From Pseudomonadota bacterium (lineage in GTDB: Bacteria; Pseudomonadota; Alphaproteobacteria; Acetobacterales; Acetobacteraceae): DNA of 64,000 nt. The DNA is taken from the NCBI GenBank assembly GCA_018240405.1, contig JAFEFW010000616.1, forward strand, positions 53,692 to 117,691. The letters are read 5' to 3'. How positions within the stretch are numbered: the stretch's first letter is position 1; each line of letters starts with the position of its first letter. Below the pieces are notes generated by a model. It saw only the letters and a program-made list of their open reading frames with translations. It had not been told where the DNA came from and searched no databases. Both the position numbers and the translations under genes were made by a program. Positions 33,369 through 42,718 of this stretch are shown here, in pieces.

Positions 33369-34117
33369 CAGATATCTTACTTGCTAGGCGCGACTGCATG
33401 ACGGGGCGCTTGGTTAATCGGTCTCATTAGTAGACAGCCAAAGCAGCGCCAGAGGCTGCTGGAGCGCTGGCAGCATTGAACGTCGATGACGAGTGTCTTG
33501 CAGCGGGCCCATGCATGGACGCGCCGTGTTAAGGCATTGTCGTGCTTGCAGCGTGCTCTTGGCCTCTTACGCATTGCCTTGCTGCGAAACAAAATCTGTA
33601 ACGACATATGTCGTTACATCGGGTGCCGCGGTGGCAACTCGAAAAGCGTCTGGCCGTTCGAAGCATTCAGGAGAGCAACCACCGTGATGAGGCGGTCGGT
33701 CTGGCTGCATCACAGCGGCCATGTCGTTAGGAGTTCCCCGAGGCTCCGTTGTTGTCGCTTCGGACCATATCCACCTCACGCATCGCGCTGGGCTCTCAAC
33801 AAGCAGCAAGAGTCCGCCGTCGCTGCCGCGCAAGTACGATACCCCTGGCACGTGCGTATGCTGATGAGCATCAGAAGAATGCAGCGGGCCTGAGTGCGTC
33901 CGGCCTGGTGAGACAAGAGCGGTAAACGTTCGCCACTGCCCAAATGTTCAGCGGCTCGACATGAAACGGGATAAGCATCCAGCGGCGTCTGGCCGGCCGG
34001 GGTTTCTCGCCGACGACGCCGCAAGCGGCGAGGTCATCGCAGCGACGAACACGCAGTAGGCGATCAACCCGAAACGGTTAGGCCATGAGCGATGCTGACG
34101 GCGCCGGCCTGGTGCGA
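33369..34117. other. Gene-poor stretch of about 750 bases
   Basis: No intact gene is supported. Codon patterns are poor on both strands, GC is lower than in the neighbours, and a 22-bp perfect palindrome lies at 33597-33618. Short protein-like fragments downstream of the palindrome (e.g. TTYVVTSGAAVATRKASGRS) suggest a decayed small gene. Confidence 0.5.
33597..33618. repeat. 22-bp perfect palindrome
   Basis: The half site TGTAACGACAT is followed without spacer by its exact reverse complement. In size and symmetry it looks like a dimeric regulator operator. It has no intact gene immediately next to it. Confidence 0.65.
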
Positions 34118-35944
34118 TCAGCGCGTCAGTTCCAGTCCGGGCAAAGACCCATCCTTCCGCCACCGCTCCAGGATGCGAACGAACTGCACCGGCCCCCGCC
34201 AATACTGGTTGTTCTTCGCGATCCGCATATCCAACTCGCCCCCCTCATTATTGTAGTAACCGGGGGTGCATTCCGACAGGAACGCCCGGCGGCCGATTGC
34301 CAGCTTCACTACGTTATCCACCCATGCCGCCTCGGCCTCTGCCGTCGGCTCCAGCGTCCGGATGCCGCGCGCTTCGACCTCTCCCAGGATGAAGGCGATA
34401 TGCTTCGCCTTCTCATCCAGCATGTGCTGGAAATTCGCGCTCTGCCCGGACTGCCGCGTCGATAGCACGAAGCAGTTCGGAAAGCCGCGCGTGAAGATGC
34501 TGTGCAGCGTCTCGGCGCCATCCTTCCAGCGATCGGTCAGCGATTGCCCGCCGCGGCCGTAGATTTCGAAGCCGATCGTATTGGCGTAGTCCGTGCCAAC
34601 CTCGAAGCCGGTCGCATAGATCAGGCAGTCGAGCGGATACTCCTTCCCGTCCACCACCACACCGGCTTCAGTCAGCCGCTCGACGCCCTTGCCCTTAGTG
34701 TCGATCAGATGGACGTTCGGCCGGTTGAAGGTCGGCAGATACGTGTCGTGGAAGCACGGCCGCTTGCAGAACTGGTTGTACCATGGCTTCAGCGCCGCGG
34801 CAGTCGCCCGGTCCTGCACGATCGAATCCACCCGTGCCCGGACGCGCTCCATCGTCTGGTAGTCGGCCAACTGCACCAGCGCCTCGGGGTCCTCGACGGG
34901 TTCGCCCGCCTTGGCGCGGCGGCGCGCAGCCAGCAGGATGTTGCCGATCAGGTCTGTCCAGCCGTCATTCACCAGATCGACCTCAAAATCGCCGCCCGAG
35001 ATCACCGCGGTAAAATTGTCGATCCGTTCCTTGTGCCAACCTGGCTTCAGCGACTTCGCCCAATCCGGATCGGTCGGCCGGTCGGCGCGCACATCGACCG
35101 AGGATGGCGTGCGCTGGAACACATAGAGTTCCTTCGCCCATTCCCCCAGATGCGGCACGCACTGCACCGCCGTTGCGCCGGTGCCGATGATGCCGACCCG
35201 CTTGTCCTTCAGCTTGACCAGGCCGCCCTCCGGCCCGCCGCCGGTGTAGTCATAGTCCCAGCGGCTGGTGTGGAAGGTATGGCCCTTGAAGTCATCGATC
35301 CCCGGCACGCCCGGCAGCTTCGGGCGGCCCAACGTCGTGCCGCCGGCCAGAATGACGAAGCGGCCGGAGAACGTATCGCCGCGGTCGGTAGTGACGACCC
35401 AGCGGCTGCGCGACTCGTTCCATCGCATCTCCCGCACCACGGTCTGGAAGCAGGTGCGCGGATACAGGTCGTAGTGCCGGCCGATCCGCCGGCAATGCTC
35501 ATACAGTTCCGGCGCCTTGGCGTATTTGGAGGTCGGCATGTAGCCGGTCTCCTCCAGCAGCGGCATGTAGATGTAGCTCTCCGTGTCGCACGCCGCGCCG
35601 GGGTAGCGGTTCCAGTACCAGGTGCCGCCGAAGTCGCCCGCCTTCTCGATGATGCGGATATCGCGGATGCCGGCTTCCTGCAGTCGCGCGGCGGACAGTA
35701 ACCCGCCGAAGCCGCCGCCCATGATCAGGACGTCGACGTCCTCGGTGATCGGGTCACGGGTAAAGTTCGGGTCGGCGTAGGGGTCGTCGAGGTAATGCGC
35801 ATAACGCCCGGTCATCGGCACGTACTGGCCCGAGGCCTCGGGCCGCAGGCGCCGGTCACGCTCGACGCGGTAGCGCTCCTTCAAGGCCTCCGGATCAAAA
35901 TCCGGCTCTTCCAGGACATTTCCCGCGTGCGCGACGTTCGCCAT
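34118..35944 (-). CDS. Flavin-containing / Baeyer-Villiger-type monooxygenase
   Basis: 608 residues with two Rossmann motifs (VLIMGGGFGGLLSAARLQ for FAD, VGIIGTGATAVQCVP for NADPH). Between them is FKGHTFHTSRWDYD, which fits the FxGxxxHxxxW fingerprint of Baeyer-Villiger monooxygenases. A ~70-residue N-terminal extension precedes the FAD site, as in the longer cyclohexanone/phenylacetone monooxygenase relatives. It inserts oxygen next to a ketone using NADPH and O2. ATG at 35944 with GGGAA upstream is preferred over TTG at 35962. The substrate is unknown; steroid or terpenoid ketones are known substrates in the family. Confidence 0.88.
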   Translation of the reverse strand: MANVAHAGNVLEEPDFDPEALKERYRVERDRRLRPEASGQYVPMTGRYAHYLDDPYADPNFTRDPITEDVDVLIMGGGFGGLLSAARLQEAGIRDIRIIEKAGDFGGTWYWNRYPGAACDTESYIYMPLLEETGYMPTSKYAKAPELYEHCRRIGRHYDLYPRTCFQTVVREMRWNESRSRWVVTTDRGDTFSGRFVILAGGTTLGRPKLPGVPGIDDFKGHTFHTSRWDYDYTGGGPEGGLVKLKDKRVGIIGTGATAVQCVPHLGEWAKELYVFQRTPSSVDVRADRPTDPDWAKSLKPGWHKERIDNFTAVISGGDFEVDLVNDGWTDLIGNILLAARRRAKAGEPVEDPEALVQLADYQTMERVRARVDSIVQDRATAAALKPWYNQFCKRPCFHDTYLPTFNRPNVHLIDTKGKGVERLTEAGVVVDGKEYPLDCLIYATGFEVGTDYANTIGFEIYGRGGQSLTDRWKDGAETLHSIFTRGFPNCFVLSTRQSGQSANFQHMLDEKAKHIAFILGEVEARGIRTLEPTAEAEAAWVDNVVKLAIGRRAFLSECTPGYYNNEGGELDMRIAKNNQYWRGPVQFVRILERWRKDGSLPGLELTR

Positions 35945-36070
35945 TCTGCTGTTCCCAACCAACTCACCTGCGCCCGCCCGACCGGAAGCCCAGCATGGCT
36001 TCTCGGCACCCGGCGGGGCTGCTACTGGGCAGTATTACCGGCCAACCGGCCGGGAGTGTCAAACCTGCGG

Positions 36071-36865
36071 CTACATCGACCAGCCCAGCGCGACCATCGC
36101 CAGGAGCGCACCACCCAACAGGATTCGGTACACCGCGAAGACAAAGAACCGATGCGTCTGGATGTAGCGCAGCAGCCATTTGACCGCGATGAATGCGACG
36201 ACAGCCGCTACGACGAAGGCGATCGCCAGTTCGCCCCAGGCCTCGTGCCCGCCGCCCTGCTTGAACCCTTTGTAAAGCTCATAGCCGCTGGCCGCGTACA
36301 TCGTCGGAATCCCGACCAGGAAGGAGAATTCGGTCGCCGCGGCCCGATTGCTCGTTCCCAGCAGCATGGCCGCGAAGATCGTCGCCCCGGACCGGGAGGT
36401 GCCGGGAAATACCCCCGCAACGATCTGGGCAACACCCACGCCGACCGCCACCAGCCAGGACACCTCCGTCCTGTCAGGCTGCCGCGCCGCGACCCATTCT
36501 GCTACGATGATCCACACGCCTCCGAGCACCAGCGCCCAGGCGACCGGACCGACCGTATCTGGCAAACGGAAGCCGAGCTTCTTTGCCATGAACCCCAGGA
36601 CACCGGTGATCAGGAACGCCAGCAGCAGCTTGCCCAGATAGGCGCGCGTCTCCGGCTCCCGCCATTTCAGGACGAAGTCCAGCAGCCGGCGCCAGTAAAT
36701 CAGCGTGATCGCCAGGATCGCGCCGGACTGGATCACAACGTTGAAGATCTCCGACCGCTCGCCCAGCCAATGCTCGGCGATCAGCAGGTGACCGGTGCTG
36801 GAAATCGGCAGGAACTCGGTGATTCCCTCGATCACGCCGAGAATGATTGCGCTGACAATTTCCAT
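36071..36865 (-). CDS. uppP: Undecaprenyl-diphosphatase (UppP/BacA)
   Basis: A 264-residue polytopic inner-membrane protein. It has the two family motifs: GVIEGITEFLPISSTGHLLI near the N-terminus (Glu-rich motif) and VAGVFPGTSRSGATI (PGxSRSG). Length and about eight helices match UppP. It dephosphorylates undecaprenyl pyrophosphate to recycle the lipid carrier for peptidoglycan and confers bacitracin tolerance. It is transcribed away from a methyltransferase gene; the 287-nt gap contains no gene. Confidence 0.95.
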   Translation of the reverse strand: MEIVSAIILGVIEGITEFLPISSTGHLLIAEHWLGERSEIFNVVIQSGAILAITLIYWRRLLDFVLKWREPETRAYLGKLLLAFLITGVLGFMAKKLGFRLPDTVGPVAWALVLGGVWIIVAEWVAARQPDRTEVSWLVAVGVGVAQIVAGVFPGTSRSGATIFAAMLLGTSNRAAATEFSFLVGIPTMYAASGYELYKGFKQGGGHEAWGELAIAFVVAAVVAFIAVKWLLRYIQTHRFFVFAVYRILLGGALLAMVALGWSM

Positions 36866-37152
36866 TCAATCCGCCAGGAAAAGTGAAACAGGGACGCAGG
36901 CAGCCGATTCGCAAGGTGTTGGCTCGGACACTTCATCGCCCTGATTGCTGCCATCGGACAAGCCATGCTGCAGTGAACCATGCCCCCGTGTTGCCTGCGC
37001 CGCGGTATGAGCGACGCCTGCAGCCGGGAGACCTTTCTGAACCCGCGCCATCCTTTCCGGGGCGCTCCATCGGCTGGATCCCGATCCGTATCGACCTGCC
37101 GCCGCTGGTCGGATAGACGCAATACCGGATCACACCGACGTCATGCGATTCG

Positions 37153-38220
37153 ATGAAGCCAACCAACGACCTCGCCATCACCCAATACCAAGACGGCCCA
37201 GCCATGTTCACCCACCTAGCCAGAAAAATAGCGCTCATGGTCCCACAGGTCAGGCGCCTGGAAGAGGAACGCAACGCAGCGCTGCGCCGGATCAACGCAT
37301 TGGAGCGTCAGATCTCGGATATCGCGCAAAGGCAAGAACGCCCGGCGGAGCCGGCACAGGCGCAGCCAGAGCACGTCATGCAACAGGCCGTGGAACAGGC
37401 GTTGTCACGCGTGCGGGCCGAGTACACGTCGCTGCCGAGATTCGGCTATCATCTGCCGCTCGATTATGAAGCGCTGACGCTGCCTCCCGCTTTCGATCCC
37501 CCAGTAATGGTCGAGGGCGAAAAACTGCCGTTGCCGCCCGTTGCCGAGCGGCACGGACACGCCGGCAGCGACGCCGATTATCTCGAATGGGGCCGCTACG
37601 AGAAGGACATCCTACTTGGATTCATGCGGGAAGGCCTGCCGTCGCTCGACCATCTGTCCATCATGGATTTCGGCTGTTCGTCCGGCCGCATTCTGCGCCA
37701 TTTCTACGATGACGCGGCGGATCACGGGTGGGCGTTGACTGGCGTCGACGTTTCCGCGCGTCGCATTGAATGGATGCGCCGGCACTGGCCGCGGGACATC
37801 CAGGTCTATACCGGCACGTTCCTGCCGCATCTGCCCTTCGAGTCAAACAGCTTCGATGTCATCTACGGCATGAGCGTGTTCACGCACATGAAATACCTGT
37901 GGGACACGTGGCTGTTGGAGCTGCGTCGTGTGCTGAAGCCGGGCGGAATGCTGATCCAGAGCATCCATACGGAACATGCCTGGAGGTTCTTCTACGACAA
38001 CAATCAGCAGGCCTGGGCGCAGGATGCACTCGGGCCGATGATCCTGCAGCACGAGACAATGCCCTCTGACTTCGTCTATTTCGGCGACCTCGACAAGAAT
38101 CAGGTGTTCTGGAAGCGGGAAATCGCCCTCGAGTTCTGGAGCAGGTACTTCCGCGACGTGCGGGTCCTGCCACCGCCGGAACGGTACAGCTATCAGAACT
38201 GGGTCATCGGACGGAAGTAA
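37153..38220 (+). CDS. Class I SAM-dependent methyltransferase with coiled-coil N-terminus
   Basis: 355 residues. Residues ~20-85 form a coiled coil (VRRLEEERNAALRRINALER). Next comes a methyltransferase domain with IMDFGCSSGRILRHF (SAM motif I), a GVDVSARRIEW acidic-loop segment and ELRRVLKPGGMLIQS. The arrangement resembles methyltransferases in glycan or lipopolysaccharide loci. In-frame ATG at 37204 is an alternative start; neither has a strong ribosome site. The substrate is unknown. Confidence 0.75.
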   Translation: MKPTNDLAITQYQDGPAMFTHLARKIALMVPQVRRLEEERNAALRRINALERQISDIAQRQERPAEPAQAQPEHVMQQAVEQALSRVRAEYTSLPRFGYHLPLDYEALTLPPAFDPPVMVEGEKLPLPPVAERHGHAGSDADYLEWGRYEKDILLGFMREGLPSLDHLSIMDFGCSSGRILRHFYDDAADHGWALTGVDVSARRIEWMRRHWPRDIQVYTGTFLPHLPFESNSFDVIYGMSVFTHMKYLWDTWLLELRRVLKPGGMLIQSIHTEHAWRFFYDNNQQAWAQDALGPMILQHETMPSDFVYFGDLDKNQVFWKREIALEFWSRYFRDVRVLPPPERYSYQNWVIGRK

Positions 38221-38235
38221 CCGCGCCGCATCCGA

Positions 38236-38919
38236 CTAACCGCCCTCAAACCCCTCAAACCGCATGAACGTCCGGGCCGGCGTGCGCTCGGTCGCCAGGT
38301 GGTTTTCCGGCGCGTCACGATCGGCGTAGCCCAGGGCCATGCCACAGACGACGATCTCCTCCTCCTGCAAGCCCAGCACCGGGCGGATCGCTTTGTGGTA
38401 ATGGGACCAGGCGGCCTGCGCGCAGGTATCCAGCCCGCGCGCCCGCGCCGCTGTCATGATATTCTGCAGGAACATGCCGTAGTCGAGCCACGAGCCGGTC
38501 GCCAGCCCGCGGTGAACGGTGAAGATCATCCCCACCGGCGCGTCGAAGAACTGGAAGTTGCGGCGATGTTGCGCCCGCATCTTCGCCGCCTCCCCCTTGG
38601 CGATGCCAAGTAGCCCATACAGGCCCCAGCCAACGGTCCGGCGCCGCGACAGGTACGGCTCAAAGAACTCGTCCGGATAATACTGCACTTCCTGCACATG
38701 CCCCGGCGCCTGTGCGTCAAACGCGACCTGCACGGCGTCGATCAGCCGCTGCTTTGCCGCGCCCACCAGAACGTAGCCGCGCCACGGTTGCATGTTCGTC
38801 CCGCTCGGCGCCCGAGCGGCAACATCCAGGATGGCCTCCACTGTTTCGGCCGGCACCGGCGTGGACAGGAAACGCCGGATCGACCGGCGGGACGTGATGG
38901 CGTCGTCAACCGCGTTCAT
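38236..38919 (-). CDS. Nitroreductase family protein
   Basis: A 227-residue FMN-dependent enzyme: ITSRRSIRRFLSTPVPAETV at the N-terminus binds FMN phosphate, AARAPSGTNMQPWRGYVL is the second family motif, and ALGYADRDAPENHLATER closes the fold. It reduces nitro compounds or related substrates using NAD(P)H. ATG at 38919. It lies downstream of the MetX-like gene on the same strand. Confidence 0.87.
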   Translation of the reverse strand: MNAVDDAITSRRSIRRFLSTPVPAETVEAILDVAARAPSGTNMQPWRGYVLVGAAKQRLIDAVQVAFDAQAPGHVQEVQYYPDEFFEPYLSRRRTVGWGLYGLLGIAKGEAAKMRAQHRRNFQFFDAPVGMIFTVHRGLATGSWLDYGMFLQNIMTAARARGLDTCAQAAWSHYHKAIRPVLGLQEEEIVVCGMALGYADRDAPENHLATERTPARTFMRFEGFEGG

Positions 38920-38988
38920 GCATTCATCCTTGGGATTACCGCCTGCCACGCCCTGTGCCCGCACCGGCCGCGCCTGTCCAGCCGACGT

Positions 38989-40017
38989 TCAGCGATTTCT
39001 GGCTTCCAGCTTCGCCATGAACGCGCGCAGGGCCGGCGCCCATTTGGCGGCATCCGCGCCCGAGGCGAGGTGCCCGTGGTCGCTGTCGATCTCAAAATAG
39101 GTTGCATCCACCCCGGCCTTCCGCAGCCCGTCCATCACCACGGGTGCCAGGCTCGGCGGGAACAGCGCGTCCGTGCGCGACAGGACGAACAGCACCGGCA
39201 CCCGGATCCTGTTGTACTCGCGTGTGACATCGTACGCCGCCATCGCGTGCCCCAGGATGAACAACGAGTTGGCGTCGAACACGTCGGCCCAGGAAGCGGC
39301 GATACGCCGCAGCTCCGCATCCGGATCGGCGTGTGTTTCGGCCAGGCTGTCTCGCAAGCCATAGCGCGTTAGCGTATCGATTCGCAGCCGGGTCAGCGTC
39401 TCCTTCACCCCGCCGGTCTCGTAATAGTCGCCGCCATTCCAGTTCGGGTCGGGGGCGAACCACTTCAGCAGCCCCTCGATCCGGTCTGACTGCGGCGGCA
39501 GCGGTGAGGTCACCACGGGCGCCACACCGTCCATGAAGTCCGGGTACGTCACCGCCCACTGGAATGCCTGGAACCCGCCATAGGATGGCCCGACGACAGC
39601 ACGCAAGTGTTTCACGCGCAGATGCTCCAGCAACCGCATCTGCGCCGAGACGATGTCGCGCACGGTGATTCGCGGAAACCGCGACCCGTATGGCTTGCCC
39701 GTTCGCGGATCGATGGACGCAGCATTGGTCGAGCCATAGCTGGAACCGAGCATATTGGAGCAAACGACGAAATAGCGGTCCGTGTCGATCGGCGCGCCAG
39801 GCCCCACCAGCGTGCTCCACGCGCCTTCGGAGGAGCCCACGCCCGGTTCGATCATTGCCGGTCCGCTGGTGTAGCCGTGCGTCACCAGCACCGCGTTCCG
39901 TCCGTCCGGCGCCAGGCCACCGCGCGTGACATAGGACAGCGTCACCGACGGCAGCACCTCTCCGCTGTCGAGCCGGAAGTCGGAGAAGGTGAATCGGTTG
40001 CGTACGACGTCGGACAT
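38989..40017 (-). CDS. MetX-like alpha/beta-hydrolase (homoserine O-acetyltransferase family)
   Basis: 342 residues of the alpha/beta-hydrolase fold: VVGPSYGGFQAFQWAV contains the Ser nucleophile, LSRTDALFPPSL the Asp, and IDSDHGHLASG the His. FVVCSNMLGSSYGSTNAAS, with GRNAVLVTHGYT earlier, matches the homoserine/serine O-acetyltransferase family, but the chain is shorter than true MetX (about 370-380). Some short members are hydrolases or other acyltransferases, so no gene symbol is given. GGGGAG lies 7 nt upstream of ATG 40017. It is divergent from sodC. Confidence 0.77.
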   Translation of the reverse strand: MSDVVRNRFTFSDFRLDSGEVLPSVTLSYVTRGGLAPDGRNAVLVTHGYTSGPAMIEPGVGSSEGAWSTLVGPGAPIDTDRYFVVCSNMLGSSYGSTNAASIDPRTGKPYGSRFPRITVRDIVSAQMRLLEHLRVKHLRAVVGPSYGGFQAFQWAVTYPDFMDGVAPVVTSPLPPQSDRIEGLLKWFAPDPNWNGGDYYETGGVKETLTRLRIDTLTRYGLRDSLAETHADPDAELRRIAASWADVFDANSLFILGHAMAAYDVTREYNRIRVPVLFVLSRTDALFPPSLAPVVMDGLRKAGVDATYFEIDSDHGHLASGADAAKWAPALRAFMAKLEARNR

Positions 40018-40122
40018 GGCAGCTCCCCTTGCGGATTCCTCACGCGGTTCCTCTCGCGGAAGCCTCCAGGTTGCCATTGCCCGGTTCGGTATGCGAATCA
40101 GCCGCGACAGTTGGGGGACCGG

Positions 40123-40665
40123 ATGCTGCAGTTGACGAAGCGTATGCTGCCTTTTGCTCTGGCTACCACACTGGCGTCTTGGCCCGCCGCCGCCGCCGAC
40201 GCGGTGACAGTGCCGATGGCAAAGGCGACATCGAGCGGTCCCGGCGACTCCATTGGCAGCATCACCATCCAGGACACGCCGACCGGCCTGCAGTTCAAGC
40301 TGGCGCTCGTCGGCCTGCCGCCCGGACCGCATGGGTTCCATGTGCATGAGAACGGAAGCTGCCTGCCCACCCTTACGGCCGGGGTTCGGATTGCGGCGGG
40401 TGCGGCGGGCGCGCACTGGGACCCGGAGTTTACCGGCAAGCACCTCGGTCCCGAGGGCAGCGGACACAAGGGCGATCTGCCGCTGATCGACGTTGCCAAC
40501 AACGGCACCGCCAACCAGACGCTGGCGGTGCCACGGCTCAAAAGCCTGGAGGCGCTGCGGGGCCGCTCGCTGGTGATCCATGTCCGTGGCGACAACTACA
40601 GCGACCAACCGGATCCGCTGGGCGGAGGCGGCCTGCGCCTCGCCTGTGGCGTGACCCCAAAATAG
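40123..40665 (+). CDS. sodC: Superoxide dismutase [Cu-Zn], periplasmic
   Basis: 180 residues with a signal peptide (LPFALATTLASWPAAAAD). The metal site is complete: GFHVHENGSC gives two Cu ligands, AHWDPEFTGKHLGPEGSGHK then GDLP gives the bridging His and Zn ligands with the Asp, and VIHVRGDNYSDQP gives the last Cu His. The Cys pair (ENGSC and RLACGV) forms the intrasubunit disulfide. It converts superoxide to peroxide and oxygen outside the cytoplasm. GGGGGA lies 5 nt upstream of the ATG. Confidence 0.93.
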   Translation: MLQLTKRMLPFALATTLASWPAAAADAVTVPMAKATSSGPGDSIGSITIQDTPTGLQFKLALVGLPPGPHGFHVHENGSCLPTLTAGVRIAAGAAGAHWDPEFTGKHLGPEGSGHKGDLPLIDVANNGTANQTLAVPRLKSLEALRGRSLVIHVRGDNYSDQPDPLGGGGLRLACGVTPK

Positions 40666-40678
40666 AGGAGCCTGACCG

Positions 40679-41746
40679 ATGGAATTTGGCATCGCCGTCA
40701 CCACCGCCGCCGACTCCTGGAAAGTCGTAAAACGCGCTGAGGAACTCGGCTTCTCCCACGCCTGGTTCTACGACACGCAGATGCTGTGCGCCGACTGCTT
40801 CGTCGCCATGGGCGCGGCCGCGGTGCAGACCTCGAAGATCCGGCTGGGCACCGGCGTGCTGATCCCGTCCAACCGCATCGCACCGGTGACCGCCAATGGC
40901 TTTGCATCGCTGAACCAACTGGCGCCGGGGCGGATCGATTTCGGTGTCGGCACCGGCTTCACCGGCCGGCGCACCATGGGCCTGGGCGCGATGAAGCTGG
41001 CCGACATGGAGGAATACATCCGCGTCGTCATGGCGCTGCTAGCGGGTGAGACAGTTGACTTCACCGTTGAGGGCAAGCGGCAGAAGATCACCTTCCTGAA
41101 TCCGGAGCTGAAGCTGATCAACCTGGCCGACCCGGTCAGGCTGCACCTGTCCGCCTACGGCCCGCGCGCCCAGGCGCTGACCGCGAAGCTCGGCGCCGGA
41201 TGGATCAACTTCGTCGGTGACGTAGCCGGTGGCAATCGTGCGCTGGCATCGATGCAGGAATCGTGGCGGAAGGTTGGGCGGGCGGACGGCTCGATGTCGG
41301 CCGTGGCGTTCGCCCTGGGCTGCGTACTGCAGCCGGGCGAGGCCGCGGACGGTGAACGCGCCATGGCACAGGCCGGGCCGCGCGCAGCGGTGCTGCTGCA
41401 CCGTGCGGCGGATGAGGCTCTGTCGGGGCTGCCAAATACATCCACGATCCCTGAGTCCGTTGCCGATCCGGTCGCTCGGTACGTCGAACTGGCGCGGGGT
41501 TTTGAGCCAGCGGATGCGCGATACCTGATGAACCACCGCGGCCACCTGATGGCGGTGAAGGATATCGAGCGGCCCTACGTGACGGCAGACTTGATCCGGC
41601 AGACGACACTGACCGCCGAGGAGGATGAGATCGTGCGGCGGATCCGGGCGCTGCGGGACGCCGGGTATACGCAGTTCACCATCCAGCTGACGCCGGGGCA
41701 GGAGGCGGCGATTGAGGATTGGGCGCGGGTGGTGGCCAAGGTGTAG
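40679..41746 (+). CDS. Luciferase-like (LLM class) flavin/F420-dependent oxidoreductase
   Basis: 355 residues of the bacterial luciferase TIM-barrel fold: EELGFSHAWFYDTQM, IRLGTGVLIPSNR, ASLNQLAPGRIDFGVGTGFT and a C-terminal GYTQFTIQLTPG. The pattern is that of 5,10-methylene-tetrahydromethanopterin-reductase-like or F420-dependent oxidoreductases. It starts 13 nt behind sodC and may be co-transcribed. The substrate is unknown. Confidence 0.84.
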   Translation: MEFGIAVTTAADSWKVVKRAEELGFSHAWFYDTQMLCADCFVAMGAAAVQTSKIRLGTGVLIPSNRIAPVTANGFASLNQLAPGRIDFGVGTGFTGRRTMGLGAMKLADMEEYIRVVMALLAGETVDFTVEGKRQKITFLNPELKLINLADPVRLHLSAYGPRAQALTAKLGAGWINFVGDVAGGNRALASMQESWRKVGRADGSMSAVAFALGCVLQPGEAADGERAMAQAGPRAAVLLHRAADEALSGLPNTSTIPESVADPVARYVELARGFEPADARYLMNHRGHLMAVKDIERPYVTADLIRQTTLTAEEDEIVRRIRALRDAGYTQFTIQLTPGQEAAIEDWARVVAKV

Positions 41747-42718
41747 GATGCGCCGAACCTTTCGCGCCGACTGGCTACGTTCTTGGTGAGGAGCCAAATC
41801 AAGCTGCCCGTAATCGGCCCAGGATGCTCTCAATCACAGTGCCGAGGCTGCGGGCTTCCTTCGACAGCTGGCCAACGATCGACAGCACCTCATCCGCCGA
41901 ACTGCCAACCTTGACCGCCCCTGCGCTGACCTCGCCGATGTTGACGGTCACGGTTTGAGCCCCTGCTGCAGCCTGCTGAACATTGCTGGCGATGTCGCGG
42001 GTCGTTGCCTGCTGCTCTTCGATGGCCGAAGCGATGGCGGTAGCGATCTCGTTCATCTGGCGAATAACGTTGCCAATCGTCTCGATCATGCCGGCAGTAT
42101 CCTGAGTGACCCGCTGCATCTCAGTCACCTGCGTAGCGATCTCCTCGGTGGCCTTGGAGGTTTGCGATGCCAGGTTCTTCACTTCCGAGGCCACCACAGC
42201 GAAGCCCTTGCCCGCTTCGCCGGCGCGGGCCGCCTCAATCGTTGCGTTCAGCGCCAGCAGGTTGGTTTGCCCGGCGATGGCCTGGATCAACTGCACCACG
42301 CCGCCGATGCGCTGCGCCGTGGCCGTGGTGTTGGATACCTGCCGGTTCGCCTTTTCGGCGGCATGAACCGCCTCTTCCGCAACCTGCGTGGATCGATTGA
42401 CCTGGTTGGTGATTTCTTGGATCGAGGCCGACAGTTGCTCGGCGGCAGCGGCAACCATCTGGACGTTGGTGCTCGCCTGACTCGCGGCCTGTGTTACACC
42501 CTGAGCATCACGGCTGCTTTGTTGTGCCGTTTCGCTCATAGAATGGGCAGTTCCGTCCATATGCTGTGACATTGCTTCGACATTGTCGGCAACCTGTTTG
42601 ACGCTGGTTTCAATCTCCCGCGCGATGTCGCGCATGACCTGCCTGCGTTCGGCCTCCGCTCTTTCCTGCGTCTTCTTTTCGTGCTCTTTGGCGGCCACCA
42701 AGTCTTGTTGCATACTAG

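Noticed and set aside
33486-33893. 135-residue frame in the gene-poor region
   Set aside because: Composition is not protein-like, there is no ribosome site, and it spans the palindrome; at best a decayed gene.
40018-40122. SAM-II-type riboswitch before the MetX-like gene
   Set aside because: A GGCTGATT piece and a GGCAACC piece are present on the minus strand, but the conserved GCTAAA pseudoknot segment is missing.
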